This document shows, one piece after another, positions 35,442-43,956 of a DNA stretch of 64,000 bases. This DNA comes from Serratia fonticola. Lineage in GTDB: Bacteria > Pseudomonadota > Gammaproteobacteria > Enterobacterales > Enterobacteriaceae. The stretch's first letter is position 1, and every line of letters begins with the position of its first letter. A program made the translations under genes and the position numbers. The notes beneath the pieces are model-generated. The model was not told where the DNA came from. It ran no database searches and worked only from the letters and a program-made list of their open reading frames with translations. The DNA lies in NCBI RefSeq assembly GCF_006715025.1, contig NZ_VFMK01000001.1, positions 5,270,001 to 5,334,000 of the forward strand, written 5' to 3'.

Positions 35442-36755
35442 ATGCTTGATTACTTGTTATCTCTGGGGGGCAGCGTGTTTGTCCCCATCATCATGTTCTT
35501 TATTGCGCTGATTTTCCGTATTCCCTTTCTTCAAGCGGTAAAGGCTGGCGTCACGATCGGCGTCGGCTTTGTGGGGATGGGATTGGTGATTGTCATGGCG
35601 ATAGACAGCCTGAACCCGGCCATCAAGTTGATGATCGAACGCTTCGGCCTCCAACTGCATTTGCTGGATGTAGGGGCTGGCCCGGCTTCTGGCGTCGGCT
35701 ACGCGACAGCCATTGGGGCCGTGGTGATCCCGATCGTGTTTCTGTTCAACATCCTGCTGCTGGTCACCCGGTTGACCAAAACCATGAACGTGGATATCTA
35801 CAATTACTGGCATTACGCCATCACCGGAACCATTGCCAATATCCTTACCGGTAGCATGGTGTATGGCATCATCGCCGCAGTGTGCCACGCGGCACTTTCG
35901 CTGAAAATGGCGGACCTCACCGCCAAACGGGTGCAGAACATTGTCGGGCTGGAGGGGATCTCTATTCCGCAGGGCTGGGGGAGCAGTTCGGTCCCGATTG
36001 CACTGGCACTGGAATGGGTCTATCAACGCATCCCGTTTATGAAAAACAACAATATTGATGCCAGCGAGATCCAGAAACGATTTGGCATGATCGGCGATCC
36101 GGTGATTATTGGCGTGGTGCTGGGGATTATCTTTGGCCTGGCTGCCGGGTATGGCTTCCGCGATCTGGCGAGCCTGGTGATCACCGTCGCCGCCATTATG
36201 GTGCTGTTCCCACGCATGATCCGCCTGATTGTCGAAGGGCTGTTACCGATTTCGGACGGGGCCCGTACCTTCCTGCAAAAATATTTTCACGGCCGCGAGT
36301 TGTATATCGGCCTGGACAGCGCCGTCACCCTCGGCCACCCCACCACCATTGCCGTGGGGTTGCTGCTGATCCCCATAATGCTGATCACCGCAGGGCTGCT
36401 GCCTGGCAACAACGTACTGCCGCTGGCGGATCTGCCCGTTGCCCCGTTCTTTGTCTGCATGGCAACGGTGATCCATCGGGGTGATTTCCTGCGCACCTTA
36501 ATCAGCAGCTTCATCATCATGATTTTTGTCTTGCTGATCGCCACCCACTTTGCGCCGTACTTCACCCAGATGGCGGCACAAGGCGGGTTCAATCTGGCCA
36601 AAGACGGCTCGCAAATCACCGCGCTGTCGGTCGGCAATCCGTTCGGCTGGTCGATTACCGAACTGGTGGGCATGGGGCTGATTGGCACCATTGTGTGCGT
36701 CGGTATCACGGTATTGGTGGTGATTGGCCTGCGTAAGCGCGAAATTTCCGCCTGA
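35442..36755 (+). CDS. sgcC: PTS IIC component, galactitol family permease (SgcC-like)
   Basis: A 437-aa inner-membrane permease, PTS_IIC galactitol type, with about nine or ten hydrophobic segments. It starts at the ATG at 35442 after CGAGGA, 16 bp past sgcB. GTGSMVYGII-like and GHPTTIAVGLLLIP segments are visible. Together with SgcA and SgcB it makes a complete sugar transporter; the substrate is undetermined. Confidence 0.88.
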   Translation: MLDYLLSLGGSVFVPIIMFFIALIFRIPFLQAVKAGVTIGVGFVGMGLVIVMAIDSLNPAIKLMIERFGLQLHLLDVGAGPASGVGYATAIGAVVIPIVFLFNILLLVTRLTKTMNVDIYNYWHYAITGTIANILTGSMVYGIIAAVCHAALSLKMADLTAKRVQNIVGLEGISIPQGWGSSSVPIALALEWVYQRIPFMKNNNIDASEIQKRFGMIGDPVIIGVVLGIIFGLAAGYGFRDLASLVITVAAIMVLFPRMIRLIVEGLLPISDGARTFLQKYFHGRELYIGLDSAVTLGHPTTIAVGLLLIPIMLITAGLLPGNNVLPLADLPVAPFFVCMATVIHRGDFLRTLISSFIIMIFVLLIATHFAPYFTQMAAQGGFNLAKDGSQITALSVGNPFGWSITELVGMGLIGTIVCVGITVLVVIGLRKREISA

Positions 36756-36785
36756 TCTCTCAACCCAGTAGAGGAGTAGTGAAGT

Positions 36786-37592
36786 ATGACCTGGCTTAAA
36801 ACCGTTATCGGCACCGAGAAAGCCGTGATTGCCATGTGCCATCTGCGCGCATTGCCGGGAGACCCGGATTACGACAGCAACCGGGGGATGAACTGGGTGA
36901 TCGATAAAGCCCATAACGATCTGATGGCGCTACAGAACGGCGGGGTGGACGCGGTGATGTTCTCCAATGAGTTCAGCCTGCCATACCTGACCAAAGTGAA
37001 ACCGGAAACCACCGCCGCCATGGCACGCATCATCGGACAACTGATGAGCGAGATCCGCGTACCTTATGGCGTGAACGTGCTGTGGGATCCGGTGGCCTCT
37101 TTCGATCTGGCAATGGCGGTAGACGGCAAATTTATCCGTGAAATCTTCACCGGTGCGTATGCCAGCGATTTCGGCATTTGGGACACCAACGTCGGGGAAA
37201 CCATCCGCCATCAGCACCGGATTGGTGCTTCGCAGGTCAAAACCCTGTTCAACATTGTACCGGAAGCGGCGGTCTACCTGGGCAACCGGGATATTCGTGC
37301 TATCGCCAAGTCAACGGTGTTCAACAACCATCCGGATGCCTTGTGCGTTTCTGGCCTGACCGCGGGCAGCAAAACGGATTCCGCGCTGCTCAAAGTGGTG
37401 AAAGAGACGGTGCCGGATACCGTGGTACTGGCCAATACGGGAGTGTGCCTGGAAAACGTGGAGGAACAACTGGCGATCGCCGACGGCTGTGTGACCGCAA
37501 CCCACTTTAAAAAAGACGGGGTCTTCGCCAACTTCGTGGACGAGCAGCGGGTCGCGCGTTTTATGGACAAGGTTCACCAACTAAGAGGATAA
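36786..37592 (+). CDS. sgcQ: BtpA/SgcQ family TIM-barrel protein
   Basis: A 268-aa BtpA-family protein predicted to be a (beta/alpha)8 barrel, with AVIAMCHLRALPGDPDYD at the start, the NGGVDAVMFSNE segment, and VSGLTAG and VLANTGV strands near the end. GAGGAG precedes the ATG. It is linked to the PTS genes in this order in E. coli; the catalytic function is unknown. Confidence 0.85.
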   Translation: MTWLKTVIGTEKAVIAMCHLRALPGDPDYDSNRGMNWVIDKAHNDLMALQNGGVDAVMFSNEFSLPYLTKVKPETTAAMARIIGQLMSEIRVPYGVNVLWDPVASFDLAMAVDGKFIREIFTGAYASDFGIWDTNVGETIRHQHRIGASQVKTLFNIVPEAAVYLGNRDIRAIAKSTVFNNHPDALCVSGLTAGSKTDSALLKVVKETVPDTVVLANTGVCLENVEEQLAIADGCVTATHFKKDGVFANFVDEQRVARFMDKVHQLRG

Positions 37593-37633
37593 AACGGGAC
37601 CGTTTTGCAACGGCCCCCCCGTCATCGCTAACG

Positions 37634-37672
37634 GGCCCGGCGTCTTCGCCAAAAGTAGGCCGGGCCTTTATT
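37634..37672 (+). terminator. intra-operon terminator-like stem-loop between sgcQ and sgcA
   Basis: GGCCCGGC (37634-37641) pairs with GCCGGGCC (37659-37666) and is followed by TTTATT. It lies in the 107-bp gap of the operon and could reduce or process the message before sgcA-sgcR. Confidence 0.6.
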
Positions 37673-37699
37673 AATCGCTTTTCCGTTACGGGTGTCAAT

Positions 37700-38149
37700 A
37701 TGCTGATAAATCATCCTAAACTGGCCCAAGCCAGAAAAAGCGCCGCAAACTGGCAGCAGGCGGTTCAGATCGCGCTAAATCCCTTACTGGCCAGTGGCCG
37801 TATCAACCACCGCTATTGCCAGGGGGTGATTGACAATACGCTGGCATGGGGGCCTTATTATGTGGTCGCTCCCGGCGTCGCCTTGCCCCATGCCCGCCCC
37901 GAACAAGGGGTATTAGCCAATGGCATTGCCGTGACCACGCTGGAGAGCCCCGTCAATTTTGGCCATGAAGACGGTGACCCGATCTGGCTGCTGATCGCCC
38001 TGAGCGCTACGGACGCAAACGCCCATCTGGCCACCCTCCAGCGCATCTCTTCCCTGCTGGAAGACGGAGAACTTCTCACACAGCTTCAACAGGCAAAAAC
38101 CGACAGCCAGCTTTTTCACCTTCTCCAGCCCCGGCGTGTGCAGGAGTGA
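37700..38149 (+). CDS. sgcA: PTS IIA component (SgcA-like)
   Basis: A 149-aa IIA domain of the mannitol/fructose type. The phospho-accepting histidine is His64 in APGVALPHARPEQG. It transfers phosphate from HPr to SgcB. sgcR starts 4 nt after its stop. Confidence 0.87.
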   Translation: MLINHPKLAQARKSAANWQQAVQIALNPLLASGRINHRYCQGVIDNTLAWGPYYVVAPGVALPHARPEQGVLANGIAVTTLESPVNFGHEDGDPIWLLIALSATDANAHLATLQRISSLLEDGELLTQLQQAKTDSQLFHLLQPRRVQE

Positions 38150-38153
38150 CCCT

Positions 38154-38918
38154 ATGAGCCAACAGCGCAGTGAACGTATCGGCAATATCCTGCACTACCT
38201 CTGGTTGCACCATCAACTCAGTATCCTGCAGGCACACGAACTCCTGGGCTACGCCGAGGCCACCTTAAGGCGTGATTTTAATTACATCGCCCTGCACTAT
38301 CCCGGCATGGAGCGTTATCACGGTGGACTGCGTTTTAACGTGAACAACGCGGATAAAGAGTTTGTCTTCGACATGAAGAAAAACATCAACGTCGATGCCA
38401 AAAAGCAGATCGCCCTTCTGGCCCGACAACACATTTCCCCCCACGATTTTATCGTGCTGGATTCCGGCACCACCTGCCTGGAGTTGGCGAAAGTATTGGA
38501 TATGCCCGCTCGCGTGGTAACCACCGACGTCAACATCGCCCACCATCTGGCACAGATGAATCACCTGGAAAGCTATATCATCGGCGGGATGATCCGCCCC
38601 GGTTATTTCACCGTTGGGGAAAGCCTGGCAACCGATATGCTGAAAACCTTTTCTATCGAACAGGTGTTTATTTCCTGCGATGCCTTATCCCTGGATGCGG
38701 GCATCACCAATGCCACGCTGTTTGAGGTGGGCGTTAAAAAAACCCTTATTCAACGCGCCAAGAAAGTGATCCTGCTGGCGGATCACAGTAAATTTGAGCA
38801 AACCAATCCCCACACGATCAGCACCCTGTCCTGTGTCCATTGTCTGATCACCGATGAGGGGCTGCCCGATGCATTATTTAAACGCTACCGCCAGGCGGGC
38901 GTGAATATCATCCGTTAA
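38154..38918 (+). CDS. sgcR: DeoR family regulator (SgcR-like)
   Basis: A 254-aa repressor with an N-terminal DeoR-type winged helix (ERIGNILHYLWLHHQLSILQAHELLGYAEATLRRDF, divergent for the family) and a C-terminal DeoRC sugar-phosphate-binding domain (VLDSGTTCLELAKVL, then VFISCDALSLDAGITN). AGGAG lies 7 nt before the ATG at 38154. It probably controls the preceding sgc genes. Confidence 0.85.
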   Translation: MSQQRSERIGNILHYLWLHHQLSILQAHELLGYAEATLRRDFNYIALHYPGMERYHGGLRFNVNNADKEFVFDMKKNINVDAKKQIALLARQHISPHDFIVLDSGTTCLELAKVLDMPARVVTTDVNIAHHLAQMNHLESYIIGGMIRPGYFTVGESLATDMLKTFSIEQVFISCDALSLDAGITNATLFEVGVKKTLIQRAKKVILLADHSKFEQTNPHTISTLSCVHCLITDEGLPDALFKRYRQAGVNIIR

Positions 38919-39239
38919 AAAACGTTGACTCCAGACCTCGCCAGCCTCCAGATCCTATTTCCTCTTACCACGCTAGTTAGCCTGTTGCCCGTTCGACAGC
39001 ATGCAGGTTCCGCAAAGAAGAACATCATTTATAAAAATGACACAATGCGCCACATCGCATGGGGATTCGTTTTCAAGACATAACGGCGACGATAGAGTCA
39101 CTGAAGGAAGGTTAAAACGCAGGGATGGAATATGTGCGCAGGACACATTAAGGTATTAATGTCGATTTTAAGCCGTATTTATGATTTTAAACCTAATAAT
39201 TTAATAAATAGGCATAAAAATCGGAATAAAACTCCAGCA
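38919..39239. promoter_or_regulatory. gene-free region upstream of the ArcZ-like RNA, with a dyad
   Basis: About 320 bp without a supported gene. A perfect inverted repeat ACATTAA-GGTA-TTAATGT lies at 39145-39162, about 80 bp before the inferred RNA start. It is a possible activator or repressor site, though no exact match to a known box was recognised. Confidence 0.35.
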
Positions 39240-39361
39240 TAGCCAAAAACCAGCAGAGAACACTTGCCTCTGCTGAGTTGATGGCTTTACTATGGTGTAA
39301 GTAAAATTTCCCTGGTGTTGGCCAAGTTGGCAACCTGACCCAAAGAGGTCAGGTTTTTTTT
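39240..39361 (+). ncRNA. ArcZ-like Hfq-binding small RNA
   Basis: The 17-nt ArcZ core ATTTCCCTGGTGTTGGC is present exactly at 39306-39322, followed by a perfect terminator stem AACCTGACC-CAAAGA-GGTCAGGTT with eight T's. From the core to the end of the T-run is 56 nt, the size of processed E. coli ArcZ, whose stable form begins at this AUUUCCC. Upstream, CAGCAGAG / CTCTGCTG (39251-39258 with 39268-39275) plus outer AGCCA / TGGCT would form a 5' stem-loop, giving a ~122-nt primary RNA (E. coli 121). The canonical gene lies beside arcB, which is not here, so this may be a second copy. The 5' end is inferred. Confidence 0.78.
39332..39361 (+). terminator. Rho-independent terminator of the ArcZ-like RNA
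   Basis: A 9-bp perfect stem AACCTGACC / GGTCAGGTT with loop CAAAGA, running into a T-tract at 39354-39361. This is a textbook intrinsic terminator of the type used by Hfq-dependent small RNAs. Confidence 0.9.
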
Positions 39362-40206
39362 ATTATTTTTTCATCAAATTTGATAATAAAAGTGTATAAC
39401 TTTATAGCATTAAAGAGTAGTTAGACTAAAGTATAGTTGCATACTATACCTTTATTTGTTCAGAGAGGTTATTATTTCACATGAAGGCAATAGGATGCCA
39501 GCGTTATCTTAAATCAAGAATAACCAAAACGCTCTCAATAAATAGACGCCAGAAGAAAAAGACGAATCATTATTACTGATATTATGCTCTACCCAATAAC
39601 ACCCAGCAAATAACCCTGCTAAAAAATCTCTTTTAACCTATTGGAAAACGGCACAAAGAGAGACTCAGCGGGCATCTCTCATCTCTTTTAAAATGTGATT
39701 TTAATATCGCCAGCACAAATAATAAGTATGAATCGCAACTTATCACCCTATAGTCACCCCAATGATTGAAAATATATTTGAGAATGATCCGATAGAGATA
39801 CCATATAAACAATGCGGGTAACCTCAACGTGGTAAAACCGTAAGCATCAAGTCAGTGATTCGCATAACCAACATAGATATATCTTCAAGAATGACGAGCA
39901 TAATTTACCATTGGAATGAATAACGGCCTCTATCACGTTATACCTTGCGCTATTCAGTGCACAAACGTGCCAGGAATAGCTAAAGAAAAGCTTAACAATT
40001 TATGACAGACGCGGATCTGATGCCGCCGTTGACGGGCATAAAAACACGCAATAGGCCCATTCCCAAGCCCCGCTGAGCAGAAGAATAAGGTTAGCCTAAA
40101 CCGGTTAAAAAGCATTATCATTCTTGCGCACCGGCATGCTCTTAATGAAACTTCACTGATGTTACCGGATGAAATTATTTCTATATATTCATGCAAAGGT
40201 GACATT
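39362..40206. other. AT-rich intergenic region before the AHL synthase
   Basis: About 840 bp with no ORF I can support on either strand. I looked for a 20-bp lux-box dyad and did not find one. The promoter of the synthase gene must lie toward its right end. Confidence 0.4.
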
Positions 40207-40851
40207 ATGTTTAATATTTACAGCGTTAACTACTCATCAATGAGTAATGAAAAATCAGAAGATCTCTTTATGTTAAGAAAGAATACCTTTAAAGACAGAT
40301 TACAGTGGGCCGTAAACTGTTCAGACGGTAAGGAGCTGGATGAGTTTGACAATGAAAAGACAAACTATATTTTTGGCGTGGAAAAAGGAATGATCATTTG
40401 CGGTACGAGGATGATTGACATGAAATACGACAATATGTTGAACAGTGCATTTTCTTCATTTTTTAAAAACGTTTCTATCCCCGAAGGGAACTATATTGAG
40501 TCCACACGTTTCTTTGTGGATAAAGAAAGAACCCATTCGCTTTTGGGGCGTAGATTCCCTGTGACCATGGTTTTGTTTCTGGCACTGATTAACTATGCAA
40601 GGCAGCATCACTATGACGGTATTCTTGCTGTTGCCAGCCACCCGATGTTGCATATCATCAAGAGTTCGGGCTGGAATGTTTCGTTGCTGGAGACCGGTAT
40701 CTCTGAAAAGGATGAGCCTGTCTATCTGTTGCTTGGCCACGCAGACCGCGAAAGCCAGGAGGCGTTAAAAGCCAGAATATTCAGGAAATTCAGCCTGCCA
40801 GACGAAAACATTCTGAACGCTTGGCCACTGACACCAGAAGCCCCGCTCTAA
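40207..40851 (+). CDS. N-acyl-homoserine lactone synthase (LuxI family)
   Basis: A 214-aa autoinducer synthase that makes AHL from S-adenosylmethionine and acyl-ACP. Start is the ATG at 40207 behind AAAGGTG; the upstream in-frame ATG at 40159 would add 16 unrelated residues. Conserved catalytic residues are seen at the standard positions: Arg24, Phe28, Trp34, Asp45, Asp48, then Glu98 and Arg101 (IESTRFFVD). It is most like SprI/SplI/EsaI/YenI proteins. Its stop codon directly abuts the stop of the convergent luxR gene, the arrangement of the esaI/R and yenI/R pairs. Confidence 0.92.
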   Translation: MFNIYSVNYSSMSNEKSEDLFMLRKNTFKDRLQWAVNCSDGKELDEFDNEKTNYIFGVEKGMIICGTRMIDMKYDNMLNSAFSSFFKNVSIPEGNYIESTRFFVDKERTHSLLGRRFPVTMVLFLALINYARQHHYDGILAVASHPMLHIIKSSGWNVSLLETGISEKDEPVYLLLGHADRESQEALKARIFRKFSLPDENILNAWPLTPEAPL

Positions 40852-41601
40852 TCAATTAACCGGTTTAATCAGCTGAAGTTCCACCCCTAGACGTATTGCA
40901 TGCCGGGCATTTGCCACCCCCAGTTTTTTGACGATATTTGACATATGAAACTTGATGGTACAGGTTTTGATTCCCAGGATCATCCCGGTTTCCTGATAGG
41001 TTTTACCCACACTGGCCCAATAGAGGATCTCGTTTTCTCTTTCCGTAAAGCGGGAGTTTTTCTCTGAGTTGGCCGCATTTTTCTCTGACAGCGACGTCAG
41101 CGCAAGATAGGTTTCATGAACGGACGCCAGGAGTACTGAGATATCGCCTTTATTCTTGATCAGGGTTTGCATAACTTCTGCTCTGCGCTCTGAAGTGAGC
41201 GTAAAAGATAAAGTCACCAGGTTATTATTATAATCGTGTAACACAAAAGTATAGCCGTTGGTCACGCCAAATTCGCGGGCCTGATCGAAGAGTTCAGAAA
41301 AACGAAAACCCGCCCCCGCCATCAGGTTTTCATCCCAGGCAAACGGTGTCAACCGATTCAGCGCCGTGATGACCACCGGGTCGGTATACTGTAAGCCCTT
41401 TTCTTTGTACTGTTTTACCCATTCCCCCGGATAGTTTGTTACACCAAAGATACACGACATATCTTTTTTGGATAACACAACATACGCCCAGATGAGCTCA
41501 CCAAAATCTTTTAATGCGACTTCCAGATGCTTGCTGATAATGTCACTGATATTATCTTCATATTCCATTAACTGCTTGCTCCCGATAACTGAAAAAGCCA
41601 T
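40852..41601 (-). CDS. AHL-responsive LuxR family regulator
   Basis: A 249-aa quorum-sensing receptor. The autoinducer-binding domain holds Trp61, Tyr65, Asp74-Pro75 and Trp89, the counterparts of TraR Trp57, Tyr61, Asp70 and Trp85. The C-terminal GerE helix-turn-helix (FTERENEILYWASVGKTYQETGMILGIKTCTIKFHMSNIVKKLGV) is intact. It resembles EsaR/YenR/ExpR proteins, several of which bind DNA without ligand and release it on AHL binding; whether this one does is not known. It ends tail to tail with the synthase gene, with no spacer. Confidence 0.92.
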   Translation of the reverse strand: MAFSVIGSKQLMEYEDNISDIISKHLEVALKDFGELIWAYVVLSKKDMSCIFGVTNYPGEWVKQYKEKGLQYTDPVVITALNRLTPFAWDENLMAGAGFRFSELFDQAREFGVTNGYTFVLHDYNNNLVTLSFTLTSERRAEVMQTLIKNKGDISVLLASVHETYLALTSLSEKNAANSEKNSRFTERENEILYWASVGKTYQETGMILGIKTCTIKFHMSNIVKKLGVANARHAIRLGVELQLIKPVN

Positions 41602-42477
41602 TGCGTAGAATATACCAGAAAATGACGCCAGGCCGGAACCCGCGAATTTTTAGTTATGGCCTGCCGGGATCGCAAGGTGGCGCTCTGCAGAACCGGACTT
41701 TTCGGCCTGATATCGGCGTTTTACGACCGTACTTGGCGCCAGGTGACTTTTCCCGATGGCGGGGCGACTTGGCGAACGGTTGGCTGCTGCGGCAGGCGCC
41801 TCTACCAAGGCGGGTAAAACCCTACAATGTGGATGGAATCACTGCCTGAATATCTCTGTTCCAGTAAACTCATTTATTATAAGTACCGTGCGCAGCCCGT
41901 CATAGTGGAGCGGTATAATCGATAACCAAGAATTATCTTAACCACTTTCTTCTGCAGCATTCGATAACGATAACCATGCTGATGAAATTTACTGGAAATA
42001 TATAAGAGTGTTACCTGGTTACATTCTAACGGGGAAAAATCTGTTAATTGAGAAATCAAAGGTAGAAATGAATGTTAAGCAGCTAAAAAAAAGCATTGAT
42101 ATCATCAAAAAGAACACGTAAAGCAAGATCGGCTAATACCCTCAGAAGCAACGTTTTCTGGCTTCAAGTATCGTTTTCGCACCTGTCCTGGTGCAAGCGG
42201 TGGAGTATTACGGCCGTTGGCAAAAATAGTTGCATCCGATACAAAACCGGATCCGTACCTAACGGACCATGAGTGTTTATGTATGAAAAATATTTATGAG
42301 CTATTTTTCAGTGGGTAAAAAAGGATATCCAACGCTACAACCCTGTCGACGCTCAAAGAGATACGTCGAGACTATCAAAGCGGCAATTATAAGGTAAATG
42401 CGTTCAGTCAATATTCATGATGGTCACAGCAGAATCTATTGATCTGACACGCTAAACGCCGTGCATTAATTGTGTAT
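41602..42477. other. gene-poor region with a GC-rich patch, start of the accessory segment
   Basis: The luxR promoter lies at the left edge. A GC-rich patch (about 41640-41830) contains a 53-codon open frame from 41655 (MACRDRKVALC...) without a recognisable family. The rest is AT-rich with scattered short frames that look like debris, for example a plus-strand tail reading ASIVFAPVLVQAVEYYGRWQK near 42160-42230. I support no intact gene here. Confidence 0.35.
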
Positions 42478-42496
42478 GTTTAGTAGACAACTAAAC
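42478..42496 (+). promoter_or_regulatory. perfect dyad upstream of the zinc-ribbon gene
   Basis: GTTTAGT-AGACA-ACTAAAC, ending 17 bp before the ATG at 42514 and overlapping the likely transcription start. It has the size and symmetry of a TetR- or MarR-type operator. No regulator gene of those families is adjacent. Confidence 0.5.
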
Positions 42497-42513
42497 GATA
42501 GAAGGAGCGCTTT

Positions 42514-42765
42514 ATGTCACAGCACGAACGGTTTTGTCAGGCTTGCGGAATGCCAATATCCGATCGCGATGCCAACAGTGCCAGCGAGCAATATTGCACC
42601 TGGTGCAGTGATGCCGATGGAAATCTGAAACCCTGGGACGAAGCCGTTGCTGGCTTAGCGGAGTTTCTCGACTCATGGCAAAAGGTAGGTAAAGAAGAAT
42701 CGCGCAAACGGGCAAAACGCTACCTGACGGCGATGCCCGCCTGGGCGCATAAAGCGGACGAGTGA
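42514..42765 (+). CDS. small zinc-ribbon protein
   Basis: An 83-aa cytoplasmic protein with a rubredoxin-like zinc ribbon (CQACGMPI at residues 8-15, YCTWCSDADG at about 27-36), the 'putative zinc ribbon' family. A helical tail contains PWDEAVAGLAEFL and a basic stretch. GAAGGAG precedes the ATG. Function is unknown. It may form a short operon or neighbour pair with the DUF1349 gene, though a terminator-like hairpin separates them. Confidence 0.8.
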   Translation: MSQHERFCQACGMPISDRDANSASEQYCTWCSDADGNLKPWDEAVAGLAEFLDSWQKVGKEESRKRAKRYLTAMPAWAHKADE

Positions 42766-42816
42766 TCCGCAATACAGTTGCTCAAACCGGATTGACGTTT
42801 ATCCTGTAAACAAGCA

Positions 42817-42851
42817 GGTCGGTGGCAGTGGCGCAAACCGACCGCCTTTTT
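42817..42851 (+). terminator. Rho-independent terminator after the zinc-ribbon gene
   Basis: GGTCGGT (42817-42823) pairs with ACCGACC (42837-42843), followed by GCCTTTTT. Confidence 0.65.
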
Positions 42852-42883
42852 ATGGTCACTCCATCAAATATTGTGGAGAAATA

Positions 42884-43456
42884 ATGCAAAACGAATTTTA
42901 CTGGATAAATGAACCTACCGAATGGCATAGCAAGAACAACACATTATCGGTAGTCACAAATGACCATACCGATTTCTGGTGCCAAACCTGGTACGGATTT
43001 GAGCGTTTTTCAGGTCATATTTATGCGACTGACGTGACTGATGATTTTACGTTTCAGGTTAAAATTCGCGCTGACTTCAGTACGCTCTATGACCAGGCGG
43101 GAATAATGCTTTTGTCCGACGAGCAACACTGGCTCAAGGCCGGGATTGAATACAATGATGGCGCGCCTGCAATTGGAAGCGTACTTACGTTACAGAAATC
43201 CGACTGGGCAACCGGTATCTTTCCGGGTGACCCCCGTGAATTCTGGCTTCGCCTGACCCGCAAGGGAGACGCATTACGGTTGCAGTACTCATCAGATGGG
43301 CTTTACTGGCCTTTGCTTCGTTTATGCCACTTTCCGTCTGGGCCGGTAAAGATTGGTGTTATGTGCTGCACGCCAGAACGCAGCGGCTTAGCGGTGGAGT
43401 TTATTGATCTCAGCCTCACCCCGGCCATGGATAAAGAACTGCATGATCTGAGCTAA
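42884..43456 (+). CDS. DUF1349 concanavalin-like domain protein
   Basis: A 190-aa protein of the DUF1349 family ('regulation of enolase' type, beta-sandwich resembling concanavalin A). Typical segments: FYWINEPTEWH, TDFWCQTWYGF, the RADFSTLYDQAGIML strand, HWLKAGIEY and a C-terminal GVMCCTPERSGLAVEF. It probably binds carbohydrate or a protein partner; no biochemical role is established. GTGGAG lies before the ATG. Confidence 0.82.
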   Translation: MQNEFYWINEPTEWHSKNNTLSVVTNDHTDFWCQTWYGFERFSGHIYATDVTDDFTFQVKIRADFSTLYDQAGIMLLSDEQHWLKAGIEYNDGAPAIGSVLTLQKSDWATGIFPGDPREFWLRLTRKGDALRLQYSSDGLYWPLLRLCHFPSGPVKIGVMCCTPERSGLAVEFIDLSLTPAMDKELHDLS

Positions 43457-43473
43457 TCTGCGGCGGTTAAAAG

Positions 43474-43613
43474 TCATGCCGGTGTATGAGCGTTGAGTGA
43501 TTGGATATGCTTCAGGATCCGGTTTACCGCCTCTTCAGCTGTCAATACGGATGTATCGAGAATGAGGCTGGCTGATAGCCAGGGTTCGTATTCACGGGCA
43601 ATGACCTTTTCGA
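43474..43613 (-). pseudogene. C-terminal remnant of a kinase-like P-loop protein
   Basis: On the minus strand a frame reads FEKVIAREYEPW, LSASLILDTSVLTAEEAV and NRILKHIQ to a stop at 43474. It looks like the tail of a small nucleotide kinase or phosphotransferase with no start or P-loop. It is cut off at about 43613, where an unrelated frame on the other strand begins. Confidence 0.5.
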
Positions 43614-43615
43614 AA

Positions 43616-43717
43616 ATGGAAGCGCTGCGTTGCCTGAAACGTTATATCTCACGCGAAGTCTATACGGTGCTGCGTAATCAAAATCGACTGATTAACAGTA
43701 CTCAGATAACGACTTAA
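43616..43717 (+). pseudogene. C-terminal fragment, possibly of an IS110-type transposase
   Basis: A 33-codon frame (MEALRCLKRYISREVY, then TVLRNQNRLINSTQITT) with the basic, conserved look of a transposase C-terminus. It abuts the remnant above, suggesting an old insertion followed by deletion. Family assignment is tentative. Confidence 0.4.
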
Positions 43718-43956
43718 CTCTTGGAAGGGTGTCAGTAAGACATCCCTATCAGATGCAGCACTTCCTGATGCGAAATGAACCCCACCGGCAGAAAGCGCGA
43801 CGCATTGTCGACGCACAACTGCGTCAATCCGCCCTAAGCTGACGACATTCGTCAGCCATTCAGGTCTGGTAGGGTTATGTTGTGGTGGGTAAATTGATTT
43901 CCGCTTTTTGCTGACCGTTGATAGAGTCATTGATGGGTAAGTGGAGAGAAAGCAGC

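Noticed and set aside
39954..40205. 83-codon minus-strand frame upstream of the AHL synthase
   Set aside because: No ribosome site, no hydrophobic or domain pattern, and it overlaps the likely synthase promoter.
40852..41900. Search for a lux box upstream of the luxR and luxI genes
   Set aside because: A weak partial dyad near 41657-41677 does not keep the conserved half-sites; not reported as a site.
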